Positions 9,844-18,146 of a stretch of 64,000 bases of DNA are shown here, in pieces (the stretch's first letter is position 1; each line of letters opens with the position of its first letter). Source of the DNA: an uncultured Oscillospiraceae bacterium (lineage in GTDB: Bacteria > Bacillota > Clostridia > Oscillospirales > Oscillospiraceae); contig CAJUAS010000003.1 of assembly GCA_910584395.1 (NCBI GenBank), forward strand, positions 1 through 64,000, given 5' to 3'. Under the pieces are notes generated by a model, which saw nothing but the letters and a program-made list of their open reading frames with translations, was not told the DNA's origin and made no database searches. Made by a program: the position numbers and the translations under genes.

Positions 9844-9872
9844 TTGCCAGAAGGGAAAGAATGTGGTAAAAT
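9844..9872 (+). promoter_or_regulatory. SigA-type promoter of the divIVA-like gene
   Basis: TTGCCA (9844-9849), 17-base spacer, TAAAAT (9867-9872), about 50 bases before the ATG at 9924. Confidence 0.6.
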
Positions 9873-9923
9873 AAAACAGAAGTTTAGCAAAATTTGTACC
9901 CACTTTGGGATAGGAGGGCGCGT

Positions 9924-10688
9924 ATGAGCGCAACGGAACACCGTTTTCGCACGGCTGCCTTTGGCTTTAACCGTCAGGATGTGATGCAGTATATTGAGGC
10001 CGTACACAAGGACTATGCGGCCAAGATCAAGAGCGTAAAGGGAGAACTGGAGCGGGAACGCGACCAGCGCTCCAGTCTGGAGGAAAAAGGCTCTCTGGCA
10101 AGCTCGGAGGCGCAGGCCGCAGAAAAAGCCGCCCAGCGCTCCAGAGAGGAGCTGGAGGAGGTCAGACAGACGCTTTTAGAGGTTCAGAAGGAGCGGGACA
10201 CCCTGCGGCTGCAGCTTCAGGCTGCCCAGCAGGATATGGCGGTTCTTCAGGAGGCCGCCGACCGTATGGCACCCGCAGCACGGGCCTATGAGACTCTGAA
10301 GGACAAGGCTGCCGGCATTGAGCTGGACGCCCACAAGCGCGCGCAGATCATCGTCAAGACCGGCGAGGAGGAAGCCGCCCAGACCCGCCGCAAGGTGGCC
10401 CAATGGCTGCGTCAGGCCCAGTCCAGCTATGCCCGACTGTGCGGGGACGTGTCTGCGACCCTCTCCCACGCGACTGCCGAGATGGAGCGCACCTCCAAGT
10501 CTTTGGAGGCGGTCTCCGCTGAACTGGATGACCATGGCCGCCGTCTTGAGGACATCGCTGTGGAAGCGGAGAATCAGGCCGACGGACAGAGAACGTCCGG
10601 AGGAGAACGGACGGTGGAGCACGCCATTGACCGCTCCGGGGAGCGCCGCCGCCCTTTTGGGTGGGACGGCCGCCACAGTGGGAGATGA
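9924..10688 (+). CDS. DivIVA-like coiled-coil protein
   Basis: 254 residues. The first 30 (FRTAAFGFNRQDVMQYIEAV) match the DivIVA/GpsB membrane-binding N-terminal signature. Residues 30-115 are a long coiled coil rich in Glu, Arg and Gln, followed by an Ala-rich helical region. Family members recruit proteins to curved membranes at septum or pole; the cargo here is unknown. AGGAGGG precedes the ATG. The last 40 residues are polar and low in structure. The stop overlaps the next gene (ATGA), so the two are translationally coupled. Confidence 0.75.
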   Translation: MSATEHRFRTAAFGFNRQDVMQYIEAVHKDYAAKIKSVKGELERERDQRSSLEEKGSLASSEAQAAEKAAQRSREELEEVRQTLLEVQKERDTLRLQLQAAQQDMAVLQEAADRMAPAARAYETLKDKAAGIELDAHKRAQIIVKTGEEEAAQTRRKVAQWLRQAQSSYARLCGDVSATLSHATAEMERTSKSLEAVSAELDDHGRRLEDIAVEAENQADGQRTSGGERTVEHAIDRSGERRRPFGWDGRHSGR

Positions 10689-11227
10689 ACGGCGGCGAGA
10701 TCTCCCTTCGTGTAGAGGAGCTTACGCGGGAACGGGCGGCGCAGCTGCGCGCCGGAGACCGGGTGCTTCTATCCGGAACGGTTTACACGGCGCGGGATGC
10801 GGCGCATAAGCGTATTTTCGCTCTCTTGGACGAGGGGAAAGAACCACCGTTCCCTCTGGAGGGAGCTGTGGTCTACTACGCCGGGCCTACCCCTGCGCAG
10901 CAGGGACTTGCGGTGGGCTCCTGCGGGCCAACGACCTCCGGGCGGATGGACCCCTTTGCGCCGCGGCTGTTGGATCTGGGCCTGCGGGCCATGATCGGGA
11001 AGGGGGAGCGCGCGCCGGAGGTGGTGGACGCCATTCGCCGCAACGGTGGGGTGTACTTCGCGGCTGTGGGCGGCGCTGGCGCGCTGATCGCCCAGCGGGT
11101 GGAGGACGCGCAGGTCATTGCCTTTGACGACTTGGGCTGTGAGAGTGTGAAACGAATGGAGGTGCGCGACCTGCCCCTCACCGTAGCCATTGACAGCCTT
11201 GGAAATGATCTTTACCATCGAGCTTGA
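10685..11227 (+). CDS. fumB: Class I fumarate hydratase, beta subunit
   Basis: 180 residues, the normal size of the separate beta (C-terminal) subunit of iron-sulfur fumarase/tartrate dehydratase. Typical motifs are GPTTSGRMDPFAPRLLD, GVYFAAVGGAGAL and FDDLGCESVKRMEV. It hydrates fumarate to malate only together with the alpha subunit that holds the [4Fe-4S] cluster. That alpha subunit is usually encoded immediately upstream, but here the upstream neighbour is the DivIVA-like gene. The symbol follows two-subunit naming and is not the E. coli isozyme FumB. Confidence 0.85.
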   Translation: MNGGEISLRVEELTRERAAQLRAGDRVLLSGTVYTARDAAHKRIFALLDEGKEPPFPLEGAVVYYAGPTPAQQGLAVGSCGPTTSGRMDPFAPRLLDLGLRAMIGKGERAPEVVDAIRRNGGVYFAAVGGAGALIAQRVEDAQVIAFDDLGCESVKRMEVRDLPLTVAIDSLGNDLYHRA

Positions 11228-11234
11228 CCGACCA

Positions 11235-11268
11235 CATCCGAAGCGGATCTCCGCTTCGGATGTTTTTT
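11235..11268 (+). terminator. Intrinsic terminator after fumarase beta
   Basis: 13-base inverted repeat (11235-11247 and 11250-11262) followed directly by six T. Confidence 0.9.
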
Positions 11269-11364
11269 GCCCAATTTTTCCTGCTTCTGACCAGTCATAA
11301 CTGTTGAAAATGAATGATAAGAATGGCAAGCTTTCATTTTCGACGGGTTTTGAAAAAGTTTTCC

Positions 11365-11393
11365 TTGCCTTTTTGCAAGAGGGCGCATATAAT
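11365..11393 (+). promoter_or_regulatory. SigA-type promoter of aspartate aminotransferase
   Basis: TTGCCT (11365-11370), 17-base spacer, perfect TATAAT (11388-11393), about 33 bases before the ATG. Confidence 0.7.
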
Positions 11394-11426
11394 ATGTCAT
11401 AACGTCCCGAAAGGAGTGGCTAAACC

Positions 11427-12614
11427 ATGAAAGAGCTTTCCCATTTGGCCGAGGGGGTACACGCCTCGACAACTCTGGCCATCGACACGCTGTTTAAGCA
11501 GATGCGTGCCGACGGTATCGACGTCATCGGATTTGGCGCAGGTGAGCCGGATTTTGACACGCCGGATCATATCAAGCTGGCGGGCATCAAGGCGATTTTG
11601 GACAACAAGACCCGTTACACCCCTGCGGCGGGGATGATGGAGCTGCGTCAGGCGGCCTGCAAGCGGTTGAAGGAGGATTGCGGGTTGGACTACAAGCCCA
11701 CCCAGATCGTAGCCGCCAGCGGGGCGAAGCACAATGTCTACATTGCGTTGCGGTGTCTGGTGAATCCGGGGGACGAGGTGATCCTGCCTGCGCCTTACTG
11801 GGTGAGCTATTATGAGATGGTGAACATGGTGGGCGGTCAGCCCGTGGTGGTCACAGCCACCGAGGAACACGGCTTTAAGATGACGGCGGAACAGCTGGAC
11901 GAGGCCATTACTCCCAAGACCAAGGTGCTGATCCTCAATAACCCCTCCAATCCTACCGGCATGATGTATACCAAGGAAGAGCTGGCGGCGATTGCGGCGG
12001 TTTGCATCAAGCGGGATATCTATGTGATCGCGGACGAAATCTATTACAGTCTGGTTTATGACGGCGCAAAGTTCACCAGCTTTGCCTCTCTGGGGGAGGA
12101 AGTGAAGGAGCGCACCATTTTGGTCAACGGTGTGTCCAAATCCTATGCCATGACCGGCTGGCGCATCGGTTATGCCGCCACCAACGAGAAGCTGGCGAAG
12201 GTCATGGCCAATTACCTGAGCCATTCTACCGGCAACCCCAGCTCCATCGCCCAGTGGGCTGCGGTGGACGCGCTGGCGGGGGAACAGAGCGACATTGACG
12301 ATATGAGAACTGCCTTTGAGGAGCGGCGCAACTACATCGTGGAGCGGATGAACGCCATTCCCGGTGTGAGCTGCATCAAGCCTCAGGGGGCGTTTTATGT
12401 GATGATGAATCTGGAGAAGTTAGTGGGCAAGACCATCCACGGGGCTGTCATCCGTGATGGCGATGACTTTGCTGACCTGTTCCTCAAAGAGGGGCTGGTG
12501 GCGGTGGTGCCCTGCTCCGGCTTTGGTGCGCCAAACTTCGTGCGCTGGTCTTACGCGACCTCCATGGCGAACATCAAAGAGGGCCTCGACCGTCTGGAAA
12601 AGTTTTTGGCCTGA
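11427..12614 (+). CDS. aspC: Pyridoxal phosphate aspartate aminotransferase
   Basis: Class I/II aminotransferase of the AspAT Ib type, 395 residues. The PLP-binding lysine is K238 in NGVSKSYAMTGWRIGY. NNPSNPTG, DEIYY and the C-terminal substrate arginine in NFVRWSYA are present. It interconverts aspartate and oxaloacetate (with glutamate/2-oxoglutarate); related clostridial enzymes also act on aromatic or branched keto acids, so substrate range is inferred. AAGGAG precedes the ATG. Monocistronic, with its own promoter and terminator. Confidence 0.9.
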   Translation: MKELSHLAEGVHASTTLAIDTLFKQMRADGIDVIGFGAGEPDFDTPDHIKLAGIKAILDNKTRYTPAAGMMELRQAACKRLKEDCGLDYKPTQIVAASGAKHNVYIALRCLVNPGDEVILPAPYWVSYYEMVNMVGGQPVVVTATEEHGFKMTAEQLDEAITPKTKVLILNNPSNPTGMMYTKEELAAIAAVCIKRDIYVIADEIYYSLVYDGAKFTSFASLGEEVKERTILVNGVSKSYAMTGWRIGYAATNEKLAKVMANYLSHSTGNPSSIAQWAAVDALAGEQSDIDDMRTAFEERRNYIVERMNAIPGVSCIKPQGAFYVMMNLEKLVGKTIHGAVIRDGDDFADLFLKEGLVAVVPCSGFGAPNFVRWSYATSMANIKEGLDRLEKFLA

Positions 12615-12642
12615 TCCATTTTTTGGAGAATAGCGTCATTTC

Positions 12643-12671
12643 AAGCGTCCGGCTTTTGCCGGACGCTTTTT
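12643..12671 (+). terminator. Intrinsic terminator of aspC
   Basis: 11-bp stem (12643-12653 with 12658-12668), TTTT loop and a short T run. The IS110 remnant begins within the T run. Confidence 0.85.
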
Positions 12672-13119
12672 GGTACTAAACAAGACTCTGGAATCCATTT
12701 TAACACAAATGCAGGAACTTGCAACTACTTTGCCGGAATACAATACGGTTCGTGCCATGAATGGCGTTGGCGATGTCTTGGCGCCGAGGCTGATTGCTGA
12801 GATCGGTGATGTGCGCCGTTTTCATAGTGGCAGTGCATTGATTGCTTTCGCCGGAATTGACTCACCGCCGTTTCAATCAGGAAACTTTACGGGGACACAG
12901 CGCAAAATTTCCAAGCGAGGATCTTCACTGCTTCGGAAAACCGGATACGAAGTTATGAAGTGTCTAAAAACAGTAAAGCCGTCGCAAGACAATGCAGTAT
13001 ATCTGTATATGCTGAAAAAGGAAGCTGAGGGCAAGCCAAAAAAGGTTGCAAAGATTGCTGCCCTCAACAAGTTCCTACGCATTTATTACGCCCGCGTAAG
13101 CGAAGTGTACTCCGGATAG
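12670..13119 (+). pseudogene. IS110-family transposase remnant (C-terminal part)
   Basis: The readable 149 codons correspond to the Transposase_20 (C-terminal) domain of IS110 elements: MNGVGDVLAPRLIAEIGD, ALIAFAGIDSPPFQSG, GTQRKISKRGSSLLRKTGY. The N-terminal DEDD RuvC-like catalytic domain is missing; similarity begins right at the aspC terminator, where only a TTG could start translation and no ribosome site is present. Base composition is clearly lower in GC than its neighbours, consistent with a transferred element. A short imperfect hairpin at about 13136-13160 could be part of the old right end. Confidence 0.82.
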
Positions 13120-13335
13120 CGAATTCATTCTTATTAGGCCAGCGGTTTGTCGGTGGCCTGCTTTGTTATACCCAAATGCTATAATCATATTTCACCCAAC
13201 CTGTTCATATTTGCTCTTGACTTTTCTTAGCAGGTTTTTGTGCGCGAAAAAGCAGGTGGGACAAGTTTTTCTTCTAAAGTGGGACAGGCGTTCATAGGAT
13301 GGGGACAAACAGAGTACGAAAGGGGAGACGCAGCC
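13120..13335 (+). other. Intergenic region between IS110 remnant and spoIIIA
   Basis: AT-rich at its left end, with the imperfect AGGCC/GGCCT hairpin. Its right part has three spaced copies of GGGACA (near 13258, 13281 and 13301) without regular period. It also holds the candidate SigE promoter listed separately. I see no other gene. Confidence 0.5.
13185..13213 (+). promoter_or_regulatory. Candidate SigE promoter of the spoIIIA operon
   Basis: TCATATT (13185-13191), a 14-base spacer and CATATTTG (13206-13213). This is close to the sporulation SigE consensus (TCATATT, 14 bases, CATACAAT), and spoIIIA is a SigE operon in Bacillus subtilis. The -10 matches only in its first half. Confidence 0.4.
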
Positions 13336-14232
13336 TTGGAAAAGGTGTGGGAACTGCTGCCAAGTAAGCTATGGGAGGCGGTAGAGAGACTCCCGGCAGC
13401 AGAACGGGAGCGGATCGAGGAGGTGCGCCTGCGTCTGGGACGGCCGGTGAGCGTCTCCCTCCCGGAAGGAGAACACTTTTTGCCTGGTACGGCGGCAGAC
13501 CGGGAGACGCTGGAGCGGGTGTTGGAGCGCGCCAGCGGCTGTTCGGTACACACCGTTTTGGAGCAGCTGCGAAACGGGTTTGTGCCCGTTCAGGGGGGAC
13601 ACCGTTTGGGACTGTGCGGCACAGGGGTGGTGGACAACGGCGTTTTGATCAACCTGCGGACAGTCTCCTCCTTATCCCTTCGTCAGGCACGGGAGGTAAA
13701 AGGAATCGCCGCAACCGTACTTCCTGCGCTGTTTGAGAAAAAACGTCTGCAAAATACGCTGATCCTTGCCCCGCCGGGGCGGGGCAAGACCACCTTGCTT
13801 CGCGACCTGATCCGGGCAGTATCCTCCGGCGAGGGGTGTCCGCCCTTGCGGGTGGGGCTGGCGGATGAACGGGGAGAGGTGGCGGCTGTTTGGGACGGAC
13901 GGCCCATGCTGGACGTCGGGCCACGCACCGATGTCATGGACAGCTGCCCGAAGGACATTGGGATCATGGCGCTGCTGCGGGGGATGAACCCCCAAGTGCT
14001 GGCAGTGGACGAGATCACCCGGGCGGCGGATACGGAAGCCCTGCTTCAGGCGGCGGGGTGCGGCACAGCGCTGCTGGCCACGGCCCATGCCGGGTGTGTG
14101 GACGACCTGAAACGGCGGGGAGCGTACCGGCGTCTGGTACAGGAGGGGGTCTTTGAACGCTTCGTCATGGTAGAAGGGATGGGACAAGAGCGGAGCTATC
14201 GTGTGATGAAACGGGGGGACGCCGGGTGTTAA
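13336..14232 (+). CDS. spoIIIAA: Stage III sporulation protein AA, secretion-type ATPase
   Basis: Mother-cell ATPase of the SpoIIIA-SpoIIQ channel between mother cell and forespore. Walker A is APPGRGKTT (from residue 145), and LAVDEITR gives the Walker B region, as in type II secretion ATPases. I choose the TTG at 13336 (MEKVWELL), eight bases after AGGGGAG; it gives 298 residues, close to the family's usual 305. A longer frame upstream lacks a ribosome site. First of eight adjacent spoIIIA genes; its stop overlaps the spoIIIAB start. Confidence 0.9.
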   Translation: MEKVWELLPSKLWEAVERLPAAERERIEEVRLRLGRPVSVSLPEGEHFLPGTAADRETLERVLERASGCSVHTVLEQLRNGFVPVQGGHRLGLCGTGVVDNGVLINLRTVSSLSLRQAREVKGIAATVLPALFEKKRLQNTLILAPPGRGKTTLLRDLIRAVSSGEGCPPLRVGLADERGEVAAVWDGRPMLDVGPRTDVMDSCPKDIGIMALLRGMNPQVLAVDEITRAADTEALLQAAGCGTALLATAHAGCVDDLKRRGAYRRLVQEGVFERFVMVEGMGQERSYRVMKRGDAGC

Positions 14233-14738
14233 ACGCAATTGGGGCGGTGATGGTGATGACGGGAATGGTAGGTCTGGCATGGCGGGCGGTGGGCCGTCTG
14301 GGGGAGCGGGCGGAGCTTTTGCGGAGTTTGCAGGGAGCGGTGTCCTACTTGGAGGAGGAAGTTTCCTTTCGCTTTACGCCCCTGCCAAAGCTGTTCGAGC
14401 ATCTGGCACAAAGCCGCCGCGGCCCGGTGGGGCATTTTTTTCAAGGGGTTTTGAACACGTTGGCAGAACCCGGAAAACCCACGCTGTGCCAAAGCTGGTG
14501 GAAGGCGGTGAGGGAGGAGCTTTCTCTGCTGCGGGAAACGGAGCGGCAGACTTTGGAGGAGCTGGGGGAAGTGCTGGGGCAGTATGACGCGCAAACGCAG
14601 GCCAAGGCGTTGGGGCTGGCAGGGCAGCGTCTTGCAGAGGCGTACATAGAAGCCCGGGCGGAGCGGCAGCGGCTTGGGAAAGTGTACCTGACCTTAGGGG
14701 TCGCCGGAGGATTGGTGACTGTGCTGGTGCTCATTTGA
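14226..14738 (+). CDS. spoIIIAB: Stage III sporulation protein AB
   Basis: 170-residue protein with hydrophobic segments at both ends (about 5-22 and 152-170) and a helical middle rich in Leu, Glu and Arg, the SpoIIIAB/type II secretion GspF-like layout. Starts at GTG overlapping the spoIIIAA stop. Part of the mother-cell membrane complex of the feeding channel. Confidence 0.85.
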   Translation: MLNAIGAVMVMTGMVGLAWRAVGRLGERAELLRSLQGAVSYLEEEVSFRFTPLPKLFEHLAQSRRGPVGHFFQGVLNTLAEPGKPTLCQSWWKAVREELSLLRETERQTLEELGEVLGQYDAQTQAKALGLAGQRLAEAYIEARAERQRLGKVYLTLGVAGGLVTVLVLI

Positions 14739-14759
14739 AGCAAAGGAGTGAAAAAGGCC

Positions 14760-14954
14760 GTGAATGTAGATCTGATCTTTAAGATCGCCGCCGTGGGCAT
14801 TTTGGTGTCTGTACTCAATCAAGTGCTGAGCCGCGCCGGGCGGGACGAACAGGCCACCATGACCACTCTGGCGGGGCTGGTGGTGGTGCTGATGATGGTG
14901 GTGCGGGAAATCAGCAGTCTCTTTGAGCTGGTGAAAGCACTGTTCGGGCTGTGA
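14760..14954 (+). CDS. spoIIIAC: Stage III sporulation protein AC
   Basis: 64-residue double-spanning membrane protein. MNVDLIFKIAAVGILV aligns with the N-terminus of known SpoIIIAC, and the length matches (about 65-68). The GTG at 14760 is chosen because AAGGAG lies 11 bases upstream; the GTG at 14748 overlaps that site. Confidence 0.88.
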   Translation: MNVDLIFKIAAVGILVSVLNQVLSRAGRDEQATMTTLAGLVVVLMMVVREISSLFELVKALFGL

Positions 14955-14955
14955 T

Positions 14956-15342
14956 ATGGGCGTGATCGGACAAGTGGCGGCGGTGGCGGTGGCGGGCGCG
15001 ATCTGCGCGGCAGTCATTAAGAAGCAGACGCCGGATATGGCGCTGGTGGTGGCGCTGTGCGCGGTGGTACTGATCTTATGCGCCGCCGTGGCGGCGCTGG
15101 AGCCGGTGCGGGAGCTGATGGACTTTCTGGGCGATCAGGCGGGATTGTCTGTGGCGGTGCTGACGCCGGTGGTCAAAACGGTGGGGATCGCCCTGCTGAC
15201 GCGGATCTGCGCGGAGCTGTGCCGGGACGCGAACGAGAGCGGCATTGCCGCGGCGGTGGAGGTGGCCGGAGGCGCGTGTGCGCTGCTGGTGTGCCTCCCG
15301 CTGTTCCGCGCCGTGCTGGAACTGATCTTGGAGCTGGTGTGA
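14956..15342 (+). CDS. spoIIIAD: Stage III sporulation protein AD
   Basis: 128 residues, almost wholly hydrophobic with three to four membrane segments. It contains KKQTPDMALVVALCAVV and LTPVVKTVGIALLTRICAELCRDANESGIA, of which the second part is a strong SpoIIIAD marker. Starts one base after the spoIIIAC stop. Predicted membrane part of the SpoIIIA channel. Confidence 0.9.
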   Translation: MGVIGQVAAVAVAGAICAAVIKKQTPDMALVVALCAVVLILCAAVAALEPVRELMDFLGDQAGLSVAVLTPVVKTVGIALLTRICAELCRDANESGIAAAVEVAGGACALLVCLPLFRAVLELILELV

Positions 15343-15346
15343 GGGG

Positions 15347-16435
15347 ATGGATATGCGGACATTTCTTGTTGGCTTGTGCCTTTGCCTGCTGTTCCCGGCT
15401 TTTACGCCGGCAGCCGCCGCAGAGGAGGCACTGGATCTTTCCCCGCTGGAGGAGGCGGCAGGAGAGTATGCGCCGGAGGTAAACTGGGAACTTGGAGTGG
15501 ACTGGAACAGCGGACTGGAAACTCTGTTGGACACTGGGACAAGCCAAGCGTTCGGCGTGGTGAAGCGGGCAATGAAAAGCGGCATTGTGCTGTTGGTCAT
15601 TGTGCTGCTGTGTACGTTAGCGGAGGGAACGGCGGCGCTGGGCGGCGGCGAAGGCTTTCCGGCGGCAAACATGGTGGGGATGATGGCGGTATGCGCGGTA
15701 TCGGTGAGCGACGTTCATTCCCTCATGGGCCTCGGGCGGGAGGCCATCGGCCGCTTGTCCGCCTTTGCCGACCTGTTGCTTCCCACGTTGGCTGCCGCTG
15801 CGGCGGCGGGGGGAACACCTGCGTCGGCGGCGGCGCGGCAGATGGCCACGGTGCTGTTTTCCGACCTGCTCATCCAACTGATCTACCGAATGCTGATCCC
15901 GTTGACCTATCTCTACGTCGCCGCCTGCGCTGCCCATGCGGCCATTGGGAATGCAGGGCTGAAGCGCATCGCCAAAACGCTGAAGGGGGTCATTACCGGC
16001 CTGTTGACCGCGATGCTGTTGGTGTTTGTGGGCTATTTGTCCGTCAGCGGGGTGATTGCCGGGGCGACGGACGCGGTGAGCGTCAAAACCGCCAAGCTGG
16101 CGATTTCGGGAATGGTTCCGGTGGTAGGCGGCGTGTTGTCCGACGCGGCGGAAACTGTGCTGGCCAGCGCGGCGATCCTGCGAAACGCCATCGGTGTGTT
16201 TGGCGCACTGGTGATCTTGGGGATGTGTCTTGCTCCCTTTTTGCAGATGGGGATACACTATCTTGCCTACAAGCTGACCGCCATGCTGGCAGGGACGGTG
16301 TCAGATGGGAAGGTGGCGGAGCTGATCGACAACATCGGCGGAGCGTTTGCGCTGGAGCTGGGGATGGTGGCAAGCTGCGGGATGCTTCTGCTGTTCGGCG
16401 TAATATCGTGCCTAAACGCGGCGGGGGCGGTGTAA
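15347..16435 (+). CDS. spoIIIAE: Stage III sporulation protein AE
   Basis: 362 residues with a cleavable-looking signal peptide (about 1-24, ending AAAEE), an extracytoplasmic segment, then about seven membrane helices from residue 75 on. KTAKLAISGMVPVVGG and the DAAETVLASA stretch are typical of SpoIIIAE. Start choice lies between ATG 15347 and ATG 15353; the second is better spaced from GAGGGG. Polytopic core of the SpoIIIA complex. Confidence 0.9.
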   Translation: MDMRTFLVGLCLCLLFPAFTPAAAAEEALDLSPLEEAAGEYAPEVNWELGVDWNSGLETLLDTGTSQAFGVVKRAMKSGIVLLVIVLLCTLAEGTAALGGGEGFPAANMVGMMAVCAVSVSDVHSLMGLGREAIGRLSAFADLLLPTLAAAAAAGGTPASAAARQMATVLFSDLLIQLIYRMLIPLTYLYVAACAAHAAIGNAGLKRIAKTLKGVITGLLTAMLLVFVGYLSVSGVIAGATDAVSVKTAKLAISGMVPVVGGVLSDAAETVLASAAILRNAIGVFGALVILGMCLAPFLQMGIHYLAYKLTAMLAGTVSDGKVAELIDNIGGAFALELGMVASCGMLLLFGVISCLNAAGAV

Positions 16436-16436
16436 G

Positions 16437-16931
16437 ATGGAGTGGATGAAAAGCTGGCTGTTTTCGGTGGTGTGCGCGGCCATGGTGGCGGCGGTGGCGG
16501 ACGCGCTGAGCCCGAAAGGTCTTCCTAAGCGGTTGGCCCGGTACGCCGGGGGACTGCTGGTGCTGCTGGCGGTGCTTGGGCCGGTAAAACAACTGGACAG
16601 CAACGCCATCGGAGACGCTATGGCAAATTGGAAAGGACGGTACGGCGAAGACGCGGAGGTCTTTGCCCAACAAAACACCGAGGCCGCAAAAGCTATCATA
16701 GAGGCGGAGACCGCCGCATATATTTCGGACAAGGCGGCAGGGCTGGGAATCACCCAGTGCCGCGTAGAGGTGCGGTGCCGCATGACCGAGGAAGGCTTTC
16801 CCGCGCCGGAAACGGTTCGGGTGGAGGGATGTGGAGACGAAACGGCTTGGCAGTCGCTGAGCAGAGCCATCACGGCGGATTTTGCCATTGAGCGGGAAGC
16901 TCAGACGTTGGAAAGGATGGAAACGCCATGA
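16437..16931 (+). CDS. spoIIIAF: Stage III sporulation protein AF
   Basis: 164 residues. Two N-terminal membrane segments (about 5-22 and 37-55) are followed by a soluble domain with AAYISDKAAGLGI and the conserved sheet that makes the ring-building fold of SpoIIIAF. The stop overlaps the spoIIIAG start by four bases. Confidence 0.88.
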   Translation: MEWMKSWLFSVVCAAMVAAVADALSPKGLPKRLARYAGGLLVLLAVLGPVKQLDSNAIGDAMANWKGRYGEDAEVFAQQNTEAAKAIIEAETAAYISDKAAGLGITQCRVEVRCRMTEEGFPAPETVRVEGCGDETAWQSLSRAITADFAIEREAQTLERMETP

Positions 16932-17494
16932 AGTGGAAATGGCCGGAGGGATGGAAAAAGCCGGATTGGGCGGCGTGGAAGGAAAAGGCCGGGCCGCTGT
17001 TTGACCGTTATAAGTATGTGGGGCTGGTGCTGCTGGCAGGGCTGATCCTGCTCCTCTGGCCCGGCGGGAAAGAAAAACCTGTATCGGAAGGGCCGCCGCC
17101 CGTGCCAGCGGAAAACAAAGAGGAGGACTTTTCCGTGGCGGCACTGGAGGAAAAACTGGCCCAGACGCTCTCCAAGATACAGGGGGCGGGGGATGTCAGC
17201 GTAATGCTCACGGTTCAGGGCGGCTCCCGGCGGGTGCTGGCTCAGGACAGCAAGGAAGCGCGGGAAGCAGATGGCTCGTACGAGCGCCAGAGTGAGACCG
17301 TGGTGGTGTCCGGCGGCACAGGGAACGGCGAAGGGCCGGTTTTGCTCCAGCAGCTCTATCCGCGGTTTCAAGGCGCTGTGGTGGTGAGCGAAGGGGGCGG
17401 GGACGCTTCGGTGCGGCTGAAGCTCATGGAGGCGGTGTCCGCTCTGACAGGGCTTGGAACGGATAAGATCGCAATTTGTAAGGGAAAGGGTTGA
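16928..17494 (+). CDS. spoIIIAG: Stage III sporulation protein AG
   Basis: 188 residues. One membrane helix (about 34-50) is preceded by a Trp/Lys-rich cytoplasmic tail. The soluble domain contains LAQTLSKIQGAGDVSVMLTV and FQGAVVVSEGGGDASVR, the ring-building motif that assembles the large SpoIIIAG ring in the intermembrane space. Confidence 0.9.
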   Translation: MKWKWPEGWKKPDWAAWKEKAGPLFDRYKYVGLVLLAGLILLLWPGGKEKPVSEGPPPVPAENKEEDFSVAALEEKLAQTLSKIQGAGDVSVMLTVQGGSRRVLAQDSKEAREADGSYERQSETVVVSGGTGNGEGPVLLQQLYPRFQGAVVVSEGGGDASVRLKLMEAVSALTGLGTDKIAICKGKG

Positions 17495-17499
17495 ACAAA

Positions 17500-18108
17500 A
17501 TGAAGTTATGGAAAAGAAATGCCGTTGTGGCGGCGATCGTGCTGTTCGTGTGTGCGGCCGTGTACTTAAACTGGTCGTATTCGCAGGAAAAGTCGGACGT
17601 CAGCGCAGGTGCGCTGCCTACAGGCAAGCTGCTGGGCGGTGCGGCTTTGGTGGGCGCATCTGCCGACCCCGCAAAAGACCCGGTGGTCATGCCCAGCGCA
17701 GGGGCGGATGCCTCCATGCCGCCGGAGTCGGATGACGCTCAGCAAAAGAGCGGGAGCGACTACTTCTCCAACGCCCGCATCAACCGCCAGCAGGCCCGCG
17801 ACTCCGCGCTGAGCCTGTTGGAGGAAGCCGCCGCCAACAACGACGCCGATCAGGCCATGCGGGACGAGGCCAACGCTTCCATTCAAGTAATGGCGGACTG
17901 CACTATGGCGGAGGCGGAGATCGAAAACCTTGTGACGGCTAAGGGCTTTATGGACTGCGTCGCCTTTGTGGGCGAGGACAGCGCGTCGGTGGTGGTGTCG
18001 CTGAACGAAGGGACGCTGGACGAGGTGGACGCGGCCAAGATCATGGAGATCGCCATGGAGCGAACCTCTCTGCCCGCCAGCCAGATCAAGATCATTCAGG
18101 CGGAGTAA
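17500..18108 (+). CDS. spoIIIAH: Stage III sporulation protein AH
   Basis: 202 residues from the ATG at 17500 (AAAGGG nine bases upstream; a TTG at 17491 is possible). One membrane helix (about 8-25) is followed by a Ser/Ala-rich linker and the YscJ/FliF-like domain that pairs with SpoIIQ on the forespore side. VTAKGFMDCVAFVGEDSASVVV fits that fold. Last gene of the spoIIIA operon. Confidence 0.9.
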   Translation: MKLWKRNAVVAAIVLFVCAAVYLNWSYSQEKSDVSAGALPTGKLLGGAALVGASADPAKDPVVMPSAGADASMPPESDDAQQKSGSDYFSNARINRQQARDSALSLLEEAAANNDADQAMRDEANASIQVMADCTMAEAEIENLVTAKGFMDCVAFVGEDSASVVVSLNEGTLDEVDAAKIMEIAMERTSLPASQIKIIQAE

Positions 18109-18126
18109 AGCGAAATAACAAAAAAG

Positions 18127-18146
18127 CCCTCCAAACGTTTGGAGGG
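18127..18146. repeat. Perfect 20-base palindrome after spoIIIAH
   Basis: CCCTCCAAAC followed by its exact reverse complement. On the plus strand it lacks a T run; on the minus strand it is followed by seven T, so it would terminate minus-strand transcripts, but no minus-strand gene lies here. It may still help stop spoIIIA transcription. Confidence 0.6.

Noticed and set aside
13257..13310. Three spaced GGGACA copies, considered as a repeat array or CRISPR remnant
   Set aside because: Short, irregular spacing, no long conserved repeat and no cas gene in the window.
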